NCBI RefSeq assembly: GCF_900100165.1
Contig: NZ_FNEO01000001.1
Location: 124,001 to 188,000 of the forward strand
From: Flavobacterium glycines
Lineage (GTDB): Bacteria; Bacteroidota; Bacteroidia; Flavobacteriales; Flavobacteriaceae
Length of the DNA: 64,000 nt
Reading direction: 5' to 3'
Shown: in pieces, positions 48,501 through 56,670 of the stretch
Position numbering within the stretch: position 1 is the stretch's first letter
Layout: each line of letters opens with the position of its first letter
Made by a program: the position numbers and the translations under genes
The notes under the pieces: generated by a model
Told to the model about the DNA's origin: nothing
The model's input: only the letters and a program-made list of their open reading frames with translations
The model's database searches: none

Positions 48501-49201
48501 GAATTTTCAATGATAAAATCACGAATATTTTTGAAAACAAATACCTCAGCCCAAGAGCGCAATCGCCAAGCCTTCAAATCCCTACTCAGGGCATTGGCAA
48601 CTGGTGTTATCCTCTGGTAAAACCTATAATTGATGATGCAGGACTCAGAACTAAGGCAGGAACAAATAATCAATTAATCAGCCCGCAGGGAGTTCCGTTT
48701 GCAACACCTTCAAGCGCTGACAAGAAAAACATTGCTTTTATTTCACAATGGGATAATTTCCCTAAATCAGTTGCAATTCCCCTTTCGGGAAAAGCCTCTC
48801 ACGCTTATCTGATAATGGCAGGAACGACTAATCCGATGCAAAGCCGATTTACCAATGGTGAAATTGTAGTAACTTACAGCGATGGAAGCAGCGAAAAACT
48901 GGAACTGAAAAATCCGGAAAATTGGTGGCCTATCGAACAAGATTATTATACCGACGGCTATGCTTTTACCACCAATGCTCAAAAACCGCCAAGAGTCTAT
49001 CTAAAAACGGGAACGATTAGCAGAGACTTTAAGGATTTTAAATCGATTAAAGGTTTTAGTGATTTTGGTGTAGAAGGCGGTGCTGGAACAATTATTGATG
49101 TACCGCTGAACAAAAATAAAAACTTAAAAAGCTTAGAAATAAAAGCCATTGCCAATGAAGTTGTCATAGGTATCATGAGTTTAACGTTGAACCGCGAATA
49201 A
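45572..49201 (+). CDS. DUF4450-domain protein, probable (alpha/alpha)6-barrel glycosidase
   Basis: 1209 residues from the ATG at 45572, which gives a clean signal peptide (about 1-22); the open frame starts at a GTG at 45548 inside a repeat. The N-terminal 280 residues fit DUF4450 (LWHGEKRKIHYTPEGKSFVL). A helical toroid at about 310-690 (WRMYLNAWRGAYVADPLGWH; ASPGGFEQLLFQDAIRGELY; RTLVEGLFGVQPD) resembles rhamnosidase-type enzymes. The C-terminal 500 residues are beta-rich. It is probably a branch-trimming enzyme for rhamnogalacturonan; the activity is inferred from the neighbours only. Confidence 0.78.
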   Translation: MKSKTAISLLLLSFSLSNLTAQSQNLWHGEKRKIHYTPEGKSFVLQNGTRKFNRALYGSNTAFRVEAGDLPEFAMYMPGMGGNLKLGLANGKNSKWITEADKINTKYTPGTVEYAIKDALLANATLTIQIVALADSDGFILKVIGNNIPKNTSLIWAYGGASGKKFSRNGDIGGDPESVFYLQPEYCINNQYQINKNSFSVFYGSASSKKATENNQLINAVFPDSKVHLASANFLKTPLENYNSKADSVPMIVGQLNQFSKEGNYWLFENTAKIENTSEQAVAEKFKKALAQSEILANRIKINTPDPYINTLGGALAMAADAIWENPAYLHGAVAWRMYLNAWRGAYVADPLGWHDRAKTHFESYGNSQVIEPESGPIVPDTTRNYARQLEKMGTSMFSSGYISRNPNNNKVAHHYDMNLVFIDQLIRHFKWTGDVDFLKKIWPVIKRHLAWEKRNYDVDGDGLYDAYAAIWASDALQYSGGGVTHTSAYNYYANKMAAELAQIVGEDSTPYTKETAHIHQAIQEKLWKNNKGTFAEYKDLLGNKLTHDTPAIWTIYHALDSEIANPFQAYQALRYVDTEIPHIPVAAEGLDKNNLELISTTNWQPYTWSLNNVALAEILHTSLAYWQGGQSEKAYKLWKSGLIESMYLGASPGGFEQLLFQDAIRGELYRDFADPVGMAGRTLVEGLFGVQPDALKNTLTIQPGLPKSWNHASLEIPDVSFAFERTKNTDIYQITPHFATKMNLQLLVNATHENISKIIVNGKEVQYKIIEANIGSPKISIESPYANSYKVEIVWSNELLEQPTAVSSICEGENIKITTNKATILEIKDTQNALVNAVVSNNEINSVANGIGNKSFFVKLKQKEMIWWQAIDLKITPKLEIVSNSIKGENAVVTIKNNLSKTVNGLIISNQKANSTKISLKANSENNIEIPLDQLVSGTNAVEITAEDGSKTKLNFTNWDIQANSKTNWETVKLDGIFNDKITNIFENKYLSPRAQSPSLQIPTQGIGNWCYPLVKPIIDDAGLRTKAGTNNQLISPQGVPFATPSSADKKNIAFISQWDNFPKSVAIPLSGKASHAYLIMAGTTNPMQSRFTNGEIVVTYSDGSSEKLELKNPENWWPIEQDYYTDGYAFTTNAQKPPRVYLKTGTISRDFKDFKSIKGFSDFGVEGGAGTIIDVPLNKNKNLKSLEIKAIANEVVIGIMSLTLNRE

Positions 49202-49202
49202 G

Positions 49203-50282
49203 ATGAATAGAAAAGAATTTATCAGCACCACATTTCTGGCTTCATTAGGCGCATTTCTTCCTATGCAGGCTCATCCTTTTTCTGATTCTGATGAACAACC
49301 CAAGCTTTCAGACTTCGAAAAAAGCCTGAGTCCCGTCGGTCGCGCTTTGGAATTTGAAGGTTATTATGTTTGGTGCAACAGTCCAATTGAAGGACCGGAC
49401 GGAAAAATTCATGTATTTTTTTCGCGTTGGTCAAAAGCCAAAGGCATGGGTGGCTGGATTAACAGTTCCGAAATTGCACATGCCGTTGGCGATAAACCCG
49501 AAGGTCCTTACGAATATGTAAGCACCGTACTTTCTCCAAGAGGCACCGGATATTGGGATGCAACTACCTGTCATAATCCAAGTATTCATTTTGTAGATGG
49601 AAAATATGCGTTGTTCTTTTTAGGTAATTCGAATGGGAAAATGGATACAAAACGCATCGGATTAGCAACTGCTGATTCCCTTTACGGTCCCTGGAAAAGA
49701 CCGGACGAACCTTTACTGCTTCCGGGAAAAGAGGGAGAATGGGACGATTTATTGACCACGAACCCATCCTTTATAAAACATAATGGCGAATATTGGCTGT
49801 ACTACAAATCATTGGATACCGAAGAATATGTACACCCGAAATTTGAGATTAAAGGGAATCGAAAATATGGTTTGGCTATAGCCAAATCATTAGAAGGACC
49901 TTATATCAAATACGAAGGCAATCCGGTTGTTGATTTTCATAATATGGGAAACAATCAACAATGCGAAGACGCCTACGTTTGGTACGAAGACAGAAAATTC
50001 AAAATGCTAGCCCGGGACATGGGTGTTTTCGGAATTGACAAAGGATTGTATATGGAATCCAAAGACGGCAAACATTGGTCAAAACCACAAATTGGCTATC
50101 AGGAACTCAGTAAATATATTACACAACCATCTGCCCCAAAACATTTAAACCGTTACGGCAGAGTGGAACGTCCACAATTATTATTTCAAAAAGGGAAACC
50201 GACCTATCTTTTTACTGCCTCGCAGGGCGGAAAGTATGAAACGGCTTCGGCCTTTATTTTTAAAATCAATCAAAAATTATAA
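49203..50282 (+). CDS. GH43-like five-bladed beta-propeller glycosidase
   Basis: 359 residues. The N-terminus has a Tat-like or Sec signal (MNRKEFISTTFLASLGAFLP). Repeated blades such as DGKIHVFFSRW, HNPSIHFVDGKYALFFLGNS, TNPSFIKHNGEYWLYYKS, CEDAYVWYEDRKFKMLARD and VERPQLLFQKGKPTYLF fit the GH43/GH32/GH117 clan. The usual first catalytic Asp (DP motif) is not evident, so family and activity are uncertain. It starts 1 nt after the DUF4450 stop, so the two are co-translated and may act on the same side chain. Confidence 0.78.
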   Translation: MNRKEFISTTFLASLGAFLPMQAHPFSDSDEQPKLSDFEKSLSPVGRALEFEGYYVWCNSPIEGPDGKIHVFFSRWSKAKGMGGWINSSEIAHAVGDKPEGPYEYVSTVLSPRGTGYWDATTCHNPSIHFVDGKYALFFLGNSNGKMDTKRIGLATADSLYGPWKRPDEPLLLPGKEGEWDDLLTTNPSFIKHNGEYWLYYKSLDTEEYVHPKFEIKGNRKYGLAIAKSLEGPYIKYEGNPVVDFHNMGNNQQCEDAYVWYEDRKFKMLARDMGVFGIDKGLYMESKDGKHWSKPQIGYQELSKYITQPSAPKHLNRYGRVERPQLLFQKGKPTYLFTASQGGKYETASAFIFKINQKL

Positions 50283-50286
50283 TTTT

Positions 50287-52416
50287 ATGAAGAAAGTATT
50301 CATCGCAGTCTCATTGTGTTTGCTTTTAACCACAGCAAAAGCACAGGAAAAAATAGACCGAAAAGCATTGGTAACAAGGCACAATGTCAATATCACAAAA
50401 ATTGACACTTTGGGTTCTTTATCTGTTGGAAACGGAACTTTCGCCTTCACCGTTGACGCTACAGGTTTACAAACTTTTCCCGATTATTATCAGGCGGGAG
50501 TACCACTGGGAACCCAGTCGGAATGGGGATGGGACGCTGTTCCAAATACTGAAAATTATAAATTTGAAGAAAGCTTAAAAAATTTTCAGCAAAACGGAAG
50601 ACAGGTTTCTTATTCTGTTCAACAAAAATCCACAGAACAGGTTAAAAATGCTGTAGAATATTTTCGTGCCAATGCCCATCGATTGCAACTGGGGAATTTA
50701 GGATTTGAATTGTACAAAAAAAATGGTGCTTTAGCCCAGCCATCCGATATTAAAAACATCAAACAAAAACTTAATGTCTGGACCGGAGAGATTGAAAGTT
50801 CCTTTACTTTTGAAGGAAGTCCGGTAAAAGTATGGACGGCTTCGCATCAGGAAAAAGATGCTATTGGAGTTAAGGTGGTTTCGGATTTAATTAAAAAAGG
50901 ACAATTGAAAATCCGTCTGCGCATTCCTTTTCCAACAATGAAATGGGGCGACAACGGAAACTTGTGGAAAGCCGATTTAGCTCATACCAGCACACTTTCG
51001 AATAACGAAAAAAACGAAGCCATTATCAAGCACAAAATGGATTCGATTACCTATAACATTGGTCTAAAATGGAAAGGAAACGCTACTATTGCTCAAAAAG
51101 AAGCGCATTATTATCTTGTTACTCCAAAAGACAACCAATTTGAATTCAGCTGCGAATTTGCTCCGGCATACAAAGGCAAAATGCAAACTCCTGATGTGGC
51201 GGCAATACAATCAAGCAGCGCTACTGGATGGGAAAAATTCTGGAAAAGCGGAGCTGCCGTTGACTTTTCAAAATGTACCGACAGCCGTGCTTTCGAATTG
51301 GAACGCAGAGTCATTTTATCTCAATATCTAACTAAACTACAATGCGCAGGAAACGAACCACCACAGGAAACCGGTTTAACTTACAACAGCTGGTACGGCA
51401 AACCGCATCTGGAAATGCACTGGTGGCATGGGGTTCATTATCCGCTTTGGGGAAGAGCTGCACTTTTAGAAAAAAGTCTGCCTTGGTACAACAAAGTTTA
51501 TGATAATGCTAAAAAAATTGCCGTAAGACAGGGATATGATGGAGTAAGATGGCAAAAAATGACCGACCCGGATGGTAATGAAGCGCCTTCTTCAATTGGA
51601 GCCTTGTTAATTTGGCAACAGCCACATTTCATTACTTATGCCGAATTGATGTATCGCGATCATAAAGACAAAGCGACTTTGGATTTATACAAAAAACGCG
51701 TTTTTGCTACTGCCGATTTTATGGCTTCTTTTGCTTATTACGACAATGAGAAAAAAAGATACATTCTGGGTCCGGGGGTAATTCCGGCGCAGGAACGTTT
51801 TAAAGCCGACGAAACTTTTAATCCTACTTATGAGTTGGCTTATTGGAATTGGGCGCTAAACACCGCTTTAGAATGGAAAAAACGTTTAGGCGAACCGGAA
51901 GTTGCCAAATGGAAAGACGTGGTAGCTCAGTTATCAAAATTGCCTGTTCAGGACAATGTGTATTTAGCTACCGAAAGTGCAACTGATTCTTACACCAATC
52001 CGGAATACAAAACCGACCATCCTTCGGTTTTTGGAACTTATGGAATGTTGCCGGAAACCACTTTATTGGATAAAACCATCATGAAAAATACTTTCGATTT
52101 GATTTGGAAAACCTGGTCATGGAAAGATACATGGGGCTGGGATTTCCCAATGACTGCTATGACCGCGGCTCGTTTAGGAATGCCTGATAAAGCTGTTGAT
52201 GCCTTGTTCATGAATGTACAAACCAATACGTATTTGGTTAACGGACACAATTATCAGGAAGGTCGTTTGCCTATTTATCTACCCGGAAATGGTGGAGTGC
52301 TTACAGCTGTAGCGATGATGTGTGCGGGATGGGATGGTACAACCGAAAAAAATCCGGGTTTCCCGAAAGATGGAAAATGGGATGTAAAATGGGAAGGTCT
52401 TGAAAAAATGTTTTAA
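50287..52416 (+). CDS. Exported (alpha/alpha)6-barrel glycosidase, GH65/GH95-like
   Basis: 709 residues from the ATG at 50287; an upstream in-frame ATG at 50236 would overlap the previous gene by 47 nt and would place 17 residues before the signal peptide. The signal peptide (about 1-19, TTAKAQ) is followed by a beta-sandwich (about 30-300) and a helical barrel (about 340-660) with NSWYGKPHLEMHWWHGVHYP, PSSIGALLIWQQPHFITYAE, FNPTYELAYWNWALN and the Trp-rich KTWSWKDTWGWDFPMTAMTA. This pattern recalls GH65/GH95-type enzymes. The substrate is unknown; a pectin side chain is likely from the operon. Confidence 0.72.
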   Translation: MKKVFIAVSLCLLLTTAKAQEKIDRKALVTRHNVNITKIDTLGSLSVGNGTFAFTVDATGLQTFPDYYQAGVPLGTQSEWGWDAVPNTENYKFEESLKNFQQNGRQVSYSVQQKSTEQVKNAVEYFRANAHRLQLGNLGFELYKKNGALAQPSDIKNIKQKLNVWTGEIESSFTFEGSPVKVWTASHQEKDAIGVKVVSDLIKKGQLKIRLRIPFPTMKWGDNGNLWKADLAHTSTLSNNEKNEAIIKHKMDSITYNIGLKWKGNATIAQKEAHYYLVTPKDNQFEFSCEFAPAYKGKMQTPDVAAIQSSSATGWEKFWKSGAAVDFSKCTDSRAFELERRVILSQYLTKLQCAGNEPPQETGLTYNSWYGKPHLEMHWWHGVHYPLWGRAALLEKSLPWYNKVYDNAKKIAVRQGYDGVRWQKMTDPDGNEAPSSIGALLIWQQPHFITYAELMYRDHKDKATLDLYKKRVFATADFMASFAYYDNEKKRYILGPGVIPAQERFKADETFNPTYELAYWNWALNTALEWKKRLGEPEVAKWKDVVAQLSKLPVQDNVYLATESATDSYTNPEYKTDHPSVFGTYGMLPETTLLDKTIMKNTFDLIWKTWSWKDTWGWDFPMTAMTAARLGMPDKAVDALFMNVQTNTYLVNGHNYQEGRLPIYLPGNGGVLTAVAMMCAGWDGTTEKNPGFPKDGKWDVKWEGLEKMF

Positions 52417-52423
52417 TATGCTA

Positions 52424-52456
52424 AATCCTGAGAATTAAAAACTCTCAGGATTTTTT
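52424..52456 (+). terminator. Intrinsic terminator after the GH65/GH95-like gene
   Basis: AATCCTGAGA (52424-52433) pairs perfectly with TCTCAGGATT (52443-52452), followed by Ts to 52456, 8 nt after the stop codon. Confidence 0.9.
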
Positions 52457-52464
52457 GTTTAAAA

Positions 52465-52628
52465 TTTCTTTTTTGCTTGATCAAAAAAGAAACAAAAAAA
52501 TCAAGTCTTACGCTTCCTCGTCGGTCAAATTAGTTTTCGAATACTGAAAGAAAAGAACTCGCTACGCTCAAACAGCTTTTCTTTCTACGTATTCTTCAAA
52601 CATTTGACACTCGACTGCGAAAGCTAAG
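52465..52628. repeat. Composite dispersed palindrome
   Basis: Two nested parts. TTTCTTTTTT (52465-52474) mirrors AAAAAAGAAA (52483-52492). A larger imperfect palindrome has its left arm at about 52506-52555 (GTCAAAT...TGAAAGAAAAG) and its right arm at 52576-52628 (CTTTTCTTTC...ATTTGAC), around the 20-nt loop AACTCGCTACGCTCAAACAG. No reading frame is present. It looks like a non-coding dispersed element, with no transposase nearby. Confidence 0.62.
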
Positions 52629-52759
52629 GACATTGGAATCTGAAAAAACTTTTTTTAACAAAAAAGCCACTAACACGTTAAACATCTTCACTTTTTTACA
52701 GTCTAATGGTATAAAAATTGATAAGTAAAGCTTTTCTATAACCCAACCAACCCTCAACC

Positions 52760-54619
52760 ATGAAAAACACCTGGAATAAAAAACTTCTAATACTACTGAC
52801 TTTTCAACTATCCGGTTCTTTATTATTCGCCCAAAGGCAAATGGAATCTCTTGACAGAGGATTGATTGCAGTAAAAGAAAAAGGTCATTTTTATATTAGC
52901 TGGCGCGTTTTAGGCACCGATGCTGATAATTTAGCTTTTAATTTATATCGGAAAAGCGGAAACAACAAAGCCGTTTTGGTCAACGACAAACCCATCACCG
53001 GAGCTACCAATCTGATAGATGAAAAAGCCAATCCAAGCGAAGAAAATACCTGGTTTGTAAAAACCGTTTTAAACGGTGTTGAAAAAGAAGCCAAAGGCAG
53101 TTTTACAATCCTGGCCAATAGTCCCGATAAAAATTATTTATCCATTCCGATAAAAGCAAAACAAGGCTACACGCCAAATGATGCTTCGACAGCAGATTTG
53201 GATGGTGATGGCCGTTATGACTTGGTCGTTCACATGACTGGAAAAGGAGCCGACAATTCATTTAAAGGATTAACCGATCCGCCCGTTTTTCAGGCTTATA
53301 CCTTAGACGGAAAATTTTTATGGGAAATCAATTTGGGTAGAAATATCCGTGAAGGTGCCCATTACACCCAATTTATGGTTTACGATTTGGATGGCGACGG
53401 CATAGCAGAATTTGTTTGTAAAACTGCCGATGGAACAACTGACAGCTCGAATACTGTTGTTGGCGATGCTTCAAGAGACTGGAGAGATTTGAATCCAAAA
53501 TCACCTACTTTTGGAAAAATACTGCAAGGACCTGAATACCTAACGGTTTTTGATGGTAAAACAGGGAAAATAGTGACTACTGTACCATATATCCCTGAAA
53601 GAGGTGATATTGGAAAATGGGGCGGAAAAGGAGGCAACGGGAAGAATGACAACACCGGAAACAGAGTCGACCGTTTTACAGCCTGCGTTGCCTATTTGGA
53701 TGGAATACATCCAAGTGTGGTAATGTGTCGTGGCTATTATGGCCGAATTGTGATGGCTGCCTGGGATTTTAAAAACAAACAGCTGACTTCTAAATGGGTT
53801 TTCGACAGTAAAGATGGGAACAATCCGTTTTCGGGAATGGGGAATCACGGACTCTCAGTTGCCGACGTGGATAATGACGGAAAAGACGAGATTATTTATG
53901 GCTCAATGGTTGTCGATGACAACGGAAAAGGACTGTACACTACAGGTTTCAGACATGGCGATGCCCTACATGTAAGCGATTTAGACCCTGAAATTCCGGG
54001 TCAGGAGGTTTTTGGCGTGCACGAAATCGAAGAAGGAACCAAAGGTCCGGGTGTAACGTTATTTTCGGCTGCTAATGGAAAAGTATTATTCACCGCCATG
54101 GATGATGAAGATGTAGGAAGAGGTGTTGCCGATAATATTGATGCCAGCAGAGTGGGCGCTCAAATGTGGTGGTCCGGTTCTAAAAGTTTATACGATATCA
54201 AAGGAAATGCAATTGGCGAAGCACCGCGGGCAGCTAACTTTGTCATTTACTGGGATGGCGATGCTTCAAGGGAAATCCTGAACTCCAATTATATCGACAA
54301 ATACGGAAAAGGCCGATTATTTACCGCCGAAGGCGCACGTTCGAATAATGGAACCAAATCCACTCCTGCCCTTTCTGCCGACATTTTAGGCGACTGGAGA
54401 GAAGAGCTTATTTTAAGAAGTGAAGACAATAGCGAACTGCGTATTTATTCCACTACGATTCCAACTGCAATCAGGCAATATACCCTAATGCACGATTCGC
54501 AATACCGTCTGGCAATTGCCTGGCAAAACGTAGGCTACAACCAGCCGCCACACACCAGTTTTTATATGGGGACAGGAATGAAACCGGCTCCAAAACCGAA
54601 TATTAAATTGGTTCCTTAA
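52760..54619 (+). CDS. PL11 rhamnogalacturonan lyase
   Basis: 619 residues. The signal peptide (about 1-25, LLFAQ) is followed by an Ig-like N-terminal domain with the family start RQMESLDRGLIAV and an eight-bladed beta-propeller. Repeated Ca-binding loops are visible: DLDGDGRYDLVV, DLDGDGIAEFV, DVDNDGKDEIIYG and DPEIPGQEVFG. PL11 enzymes cleave the rhamnose-galacturonate backbone of rhamnogalacturonan I by beta-elimination, making the unsaturated ends that the GH105 enzyme here removes. It is in its own transcription unit, closed by a terminator. Confidence 0.94.
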   Translation: MKNTWNKKLLILLTFQLSGSLLFAQRQMESLDRGLIAVKEKGHFYISWRVLGTDADNLAFNLYRKSGNNKAVLVNDKPITGATNLIDEKANPSEENTWFVKTVLNGVEKEAKGSFTILANSPDKNYLSIPIKAKQGYTPNDASTADLDGDGRYDLVVHMTGKGADNSFKGLTDPPVFQAYTLDGKFLWEINLGRNIREGAHYTQFMVYDLDGDGIAEFVCKTADGTTDSSNTVVGDASRDWRDLNPKSPTFGKILQGPEYLTVFDGKTGKIVTTVPYIPERGDIGKWGGKGGNGKNDNTGNRVDRFTACVAYLDGIHPSVVMCRGYYGRIVMAAWDFKNKQLTSKWVFDSKDGNNPFSGMGNHGLSVADVDNDGKDEIIYGSMVVDDNGKGLYTTGFRHGDALHVSDLDPEIPGQEVFGVHEIEEGTKGPGVTLFSAANGKVLFTAMDDEDVGRGVADNIDASRVGAQMWWSGSKSLYDIKGNAIGEAPRAANFVIYWDGDASREILNSNYIDKYGKGRLFTAEGARSNNGTKSTPALSADILGDWREELILRSEDNSELRIYSTTIPTAIRQYTLMHDSQYRLAIAWQNVGYNQPPHTSFYMGTGMKPAPKPNIKLVP

Positions 54620-54644
54620 AACGGTTATCTTAAATATATTTTTT

Positions 54645-54673
54645 AAAAAGCACAGTGTAAGCTGTGCTTTTTA
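54645..54673 (+). terminator. Intrinsic terminator after the PL11 gene
   Basis: AAAAAGCACAG (54645-54655) pairs perfectly with CTGTGCTTTTT (54662-54672) around a 6-nt loop, with a T-rich tail. Confidence 0.88.
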
Positions 54674-54780
54674 ATTTTGTAAGAAAAATTATTTTTATTT
54701 ACTTTAGCGAAATAACACAAAAAAATATAGTGTCAATCTACCTAATTTTGGATGACACTCTACTTTGCAACAATTATATA

Positions 54781-54799
54781 TAAGTTAGCAGTAATGCTA
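54781..54799. repeat. Short hairpin element in front of the accessory cassette
   Basis: TTAGCAGTAATGCTAA lies just upstream of the first cassette gene: TTAGCA and TGCTAA are inverted around GTAA. A GCTAAC word, inverse of GTTAGC here, recurs after the first gene (near 55828). These may be cassette-border repeats. Confidence 0.4.
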
Positions 54800-54834
54800 A
54801 AAAAATCCTAACTAAAAAAAATCAAATAAATAAC

Positions 54835-55815
54835 ATGCAAAACCTTATATACTTTCCAACATTCGAGCCACCAAATTCAACGTGGTTAAAATTTGCATTG
54901 CTATATATTGAAAATTTTAATCCAATAATTCCACGAAGTGGAAGGCAACATGTATCTGAAGATTACCATAGGATTATTAATGATACAGATTTAATAACAC
55001 CATATGAGCCATCTTACGATCAAGGAGATAGAGCATCAATAAAAGCTATAGAGTATTTTGAAAATATTGATAGAAATCCACATCGATTTGCTAACCTTTT
55101 TAACAGACCTAATCTTGCAAGACTTGCGCGAGAAAATCAAAAAGATTTTAAAATTTTTGAAGAAAAATTTTCGATGTCATGGGAAAACTTTTGCATATAT
55201 AATGGTTTAGCGGAGAGAACACATGGAGGAATAAATGTAACTGAAGAATTAGCTTTTATTTTTATGTCTTTTTTAGCACAAGAAATTGCCTTTGAAGAAG
55301 GCAAATCAATTATAACGGATAATCACAAATTTGATAATTTTTTAAACCATCAACGAGTTATAGCAAGAAATGTAATTACACGGGGAAGTTTTGCTCAAGG
55401 AGTTTTGGGCTTAATAGTTCCTCGAAATATTTCAGAAATTCCATTTCAAACTTTAATAGAATTTCGTAATAGAAATCGACATAAAATTAGAGCATTTAAT
55501 GTCGAATTAAACAATTCTTTGAATAATATTCAAAATGGTGTCACAGAACGAGAATTTATAGAAAGATTTAATAATATCTATTCAGAATTAACATCAGAAA
55601 TTTTGACTCAAAGCTTAAGTATTACTTCAATTCCACTTGCAACATATATTTTGATGCAAAATACAGGAACAATGAGTGCTGAATATATTAATGAAATTAT
55701 TGGAGGAATAGGAATAGTTCTGACATCTAAAGTTGCAATTGGAACGAAATGGAAAGACATTTCAAATCGTCATAACTGCAAAAGATATATGACTAATTTA
55801 GAAAGACTAAGATAA
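54835..55815 (+). CDS. Uncharacterised protein of accessory cassette, possibly DUF6236-like
   Basis: 326 residues, largely helical, no signal peptide or membrane helix of note apart from a short apolar stretch near 285-300. The N-terminus (LIYFPTFEPPNSTWLKFALLYIENFNPIIPR) resembles the opening of DUF6236-type proteins, which I recall only loosely; this assignment is weak. No catalytic motif stands out. The base composition is more AT-rich than in the pectin genes on both sides. It is followed after 65 nt by a membrane-protein gene on the same strand, and the pair lies between a terminator and a set of palindromes, so it looks like a foreign two-gene unit. Confidence 0.62.
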   Translation: MQNLIYFPTFEPPNSTWLKFALLYIENFNPIIPRSGRQHVSEDYHRIINDTDLITPYEPSYDQGDRASIKAIEYFENIDRNPHRFANLFNRPNLARLARENQKDFKIFEEKFSMSWENFCIYNGLAERTHGGINVTEELAFIFMSFLAQEIAFEEGKSIITDNHKFDNFLNHQRVIARNVITRGSFAQGVLGLIVPRNISEIPFQTLIEFRNRNRHKIRAFNVELNNSLNNIQNGVTEREFIERFNNIYSELTSEILTQSLSITSIPLATYILMQNTGTMSAEYINEIIGGIGIVLTSKVAIGTKWKDISNRHNCKRYMTNLERLR

Positions 55816-55849
55816 AAAACACTACAGCTAACACTTGCTACAAGAGAAC

Positions 55850-55864
55850 ATTGTGAGCAATACT
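55850..55864. repeat. ATTGTGAGCAATACT, left border of the second cassette gene
   Basis: This 15-nt word lies 17 nt before the membrane-protein start. Its reverse complement, with one mismatch, recurs at 56632-56646 just after the stop codon. Each copy also contains a small ATTG...CAAT palindrome. Confidence 0.45.
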
Positions 55865-55880
55865 TAAAACTAAGACCAGA

Positions 55881-56633
55881 ATGACAGATATTTTTGAAAT
55901 AGCAAATAGTATTGTTAGAGAAACTATTATAGGATTGCGTAAAAATAAGAAAGTTAGAAAAATCTTCATTATCGTTTTCTCCACTATACTTTTATGCTCA
56001 ATTGGAATATTAATATTTTTAAGCGAAGATTTGGATTCAAATTTTCTTGAATTTATTACGTTTCTTACAGTTTTCTCTAGCATAATGTTCCTGATAACTT
56101 TAATATCTTACACGGACATTAAGATTGATAATAAAGGGTTGACAGTAGAACTGAATAAAATTAAAAGAGATAGAGAAAAAATAATTGAACAAATCACACA
56201 GCAAGAGAATAATGTTTTTAATACTATTCAATTAAGCTTAAATCAGATAACGGAGTATTATACAATTAACTTAAATCAAGCACGAAGTAGTTATCGTTGG
56301 AGTATTACAGCAATTATAATAGGATTGATAACTTTGATTTCTGGAGCGTGGTTGCTCTTTTTCCAAACAACACCAAATATAACTGTTGGAATAATTACAG
56401 GTATATCAGGTATAATAATCGAATTTATTGGAGCATCAAATATTTACATTTACAACAAAAGTCTCGTACAATTAAATTTGTATTTTAAAGAACTTTTAAA
56501 TATTCAAGATACAATGCTTGCAATAGAATTATGCGAAAAAATAGAGGATTCGAATCCAAAAAAACTTGAAATAACAGAAAGAATTATTATTAGTTTAATG
56601 ACGAGGAGTTCGACAAAAAATACTGAAAATTAG
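55881..56633 (+). CDS. TRADD-N-associated-type membrane domain protein
   Basis: 250 residues. Four membrane helices: two at about 28-48 and 53-75, then a charged coiled segment (about 80-135), then two at about 138-160 and 168-190, ending in a soluble tail. The stretch around 110-160 (NQITEYYTINLNQARSSYRW followed by a hydrophobic helix) matches my memory of the TRADD-N-associated membrane domain found in predicted bacterial conflict systems. A role as a membrane effector is thus possible but inferred. It follows the unknown protein in the same cassette. Confidence 0.68.
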   Translation: MTDIFEIANSIVRETIIGLRKNKKVRKIFIIVFSTILLCSIGILIFLSEDLDSNFLEFITFLTVFSSIMFLITLISYTDIKIDNKGLTVELNKIKRDREKIIEQITQQENNVFNTIQLSLNQITEYYTINLNQARSSYRWSITAIIIGLITLISGAWLLFFQTTPNITVGIITGISGIIIEFIGASNIYIYNKSLVQLNLYFKELLNIQDTMLAIELCEKIEDSNPKKLEITERIIISLMTRSSTKNTEN

Positions 56634-56646
56634 TATTGTTCACAAT
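56632..56646. repeat. AGTATTGTTCACAAT, right border of the second cassette gene
   Basis: Reverse complement of the word at 55850-55864 with one mismatch; it overlaps the stop codon of the membrane-protein gene by two bases. Confidence 0.45.
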
Positions 56647-56670
56647 TGAGTAGACCGCTCGAATCAATCT

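Larger units (their letters stand above)
52417..52759. other. Intergenic region with terminator and dispersed palindromes
   Basis: A 343-nt gap before the PL11 gene. It holds the terminator of the preceding operon, the inverted repeat at 52465-52492, the large palindrome at 52501-52628, and about 130 nt of AT-rich sequence in which I see no clear promoter box. Confidence 0.65.

Noticed and set aside
54781..55870. Integron attC sites around the cassette genes
   Set aside because: The GTTAGC/GCTAAC words do not match the attC core patterns fully and no integrase gene is present, so I describe them only as short repeats.
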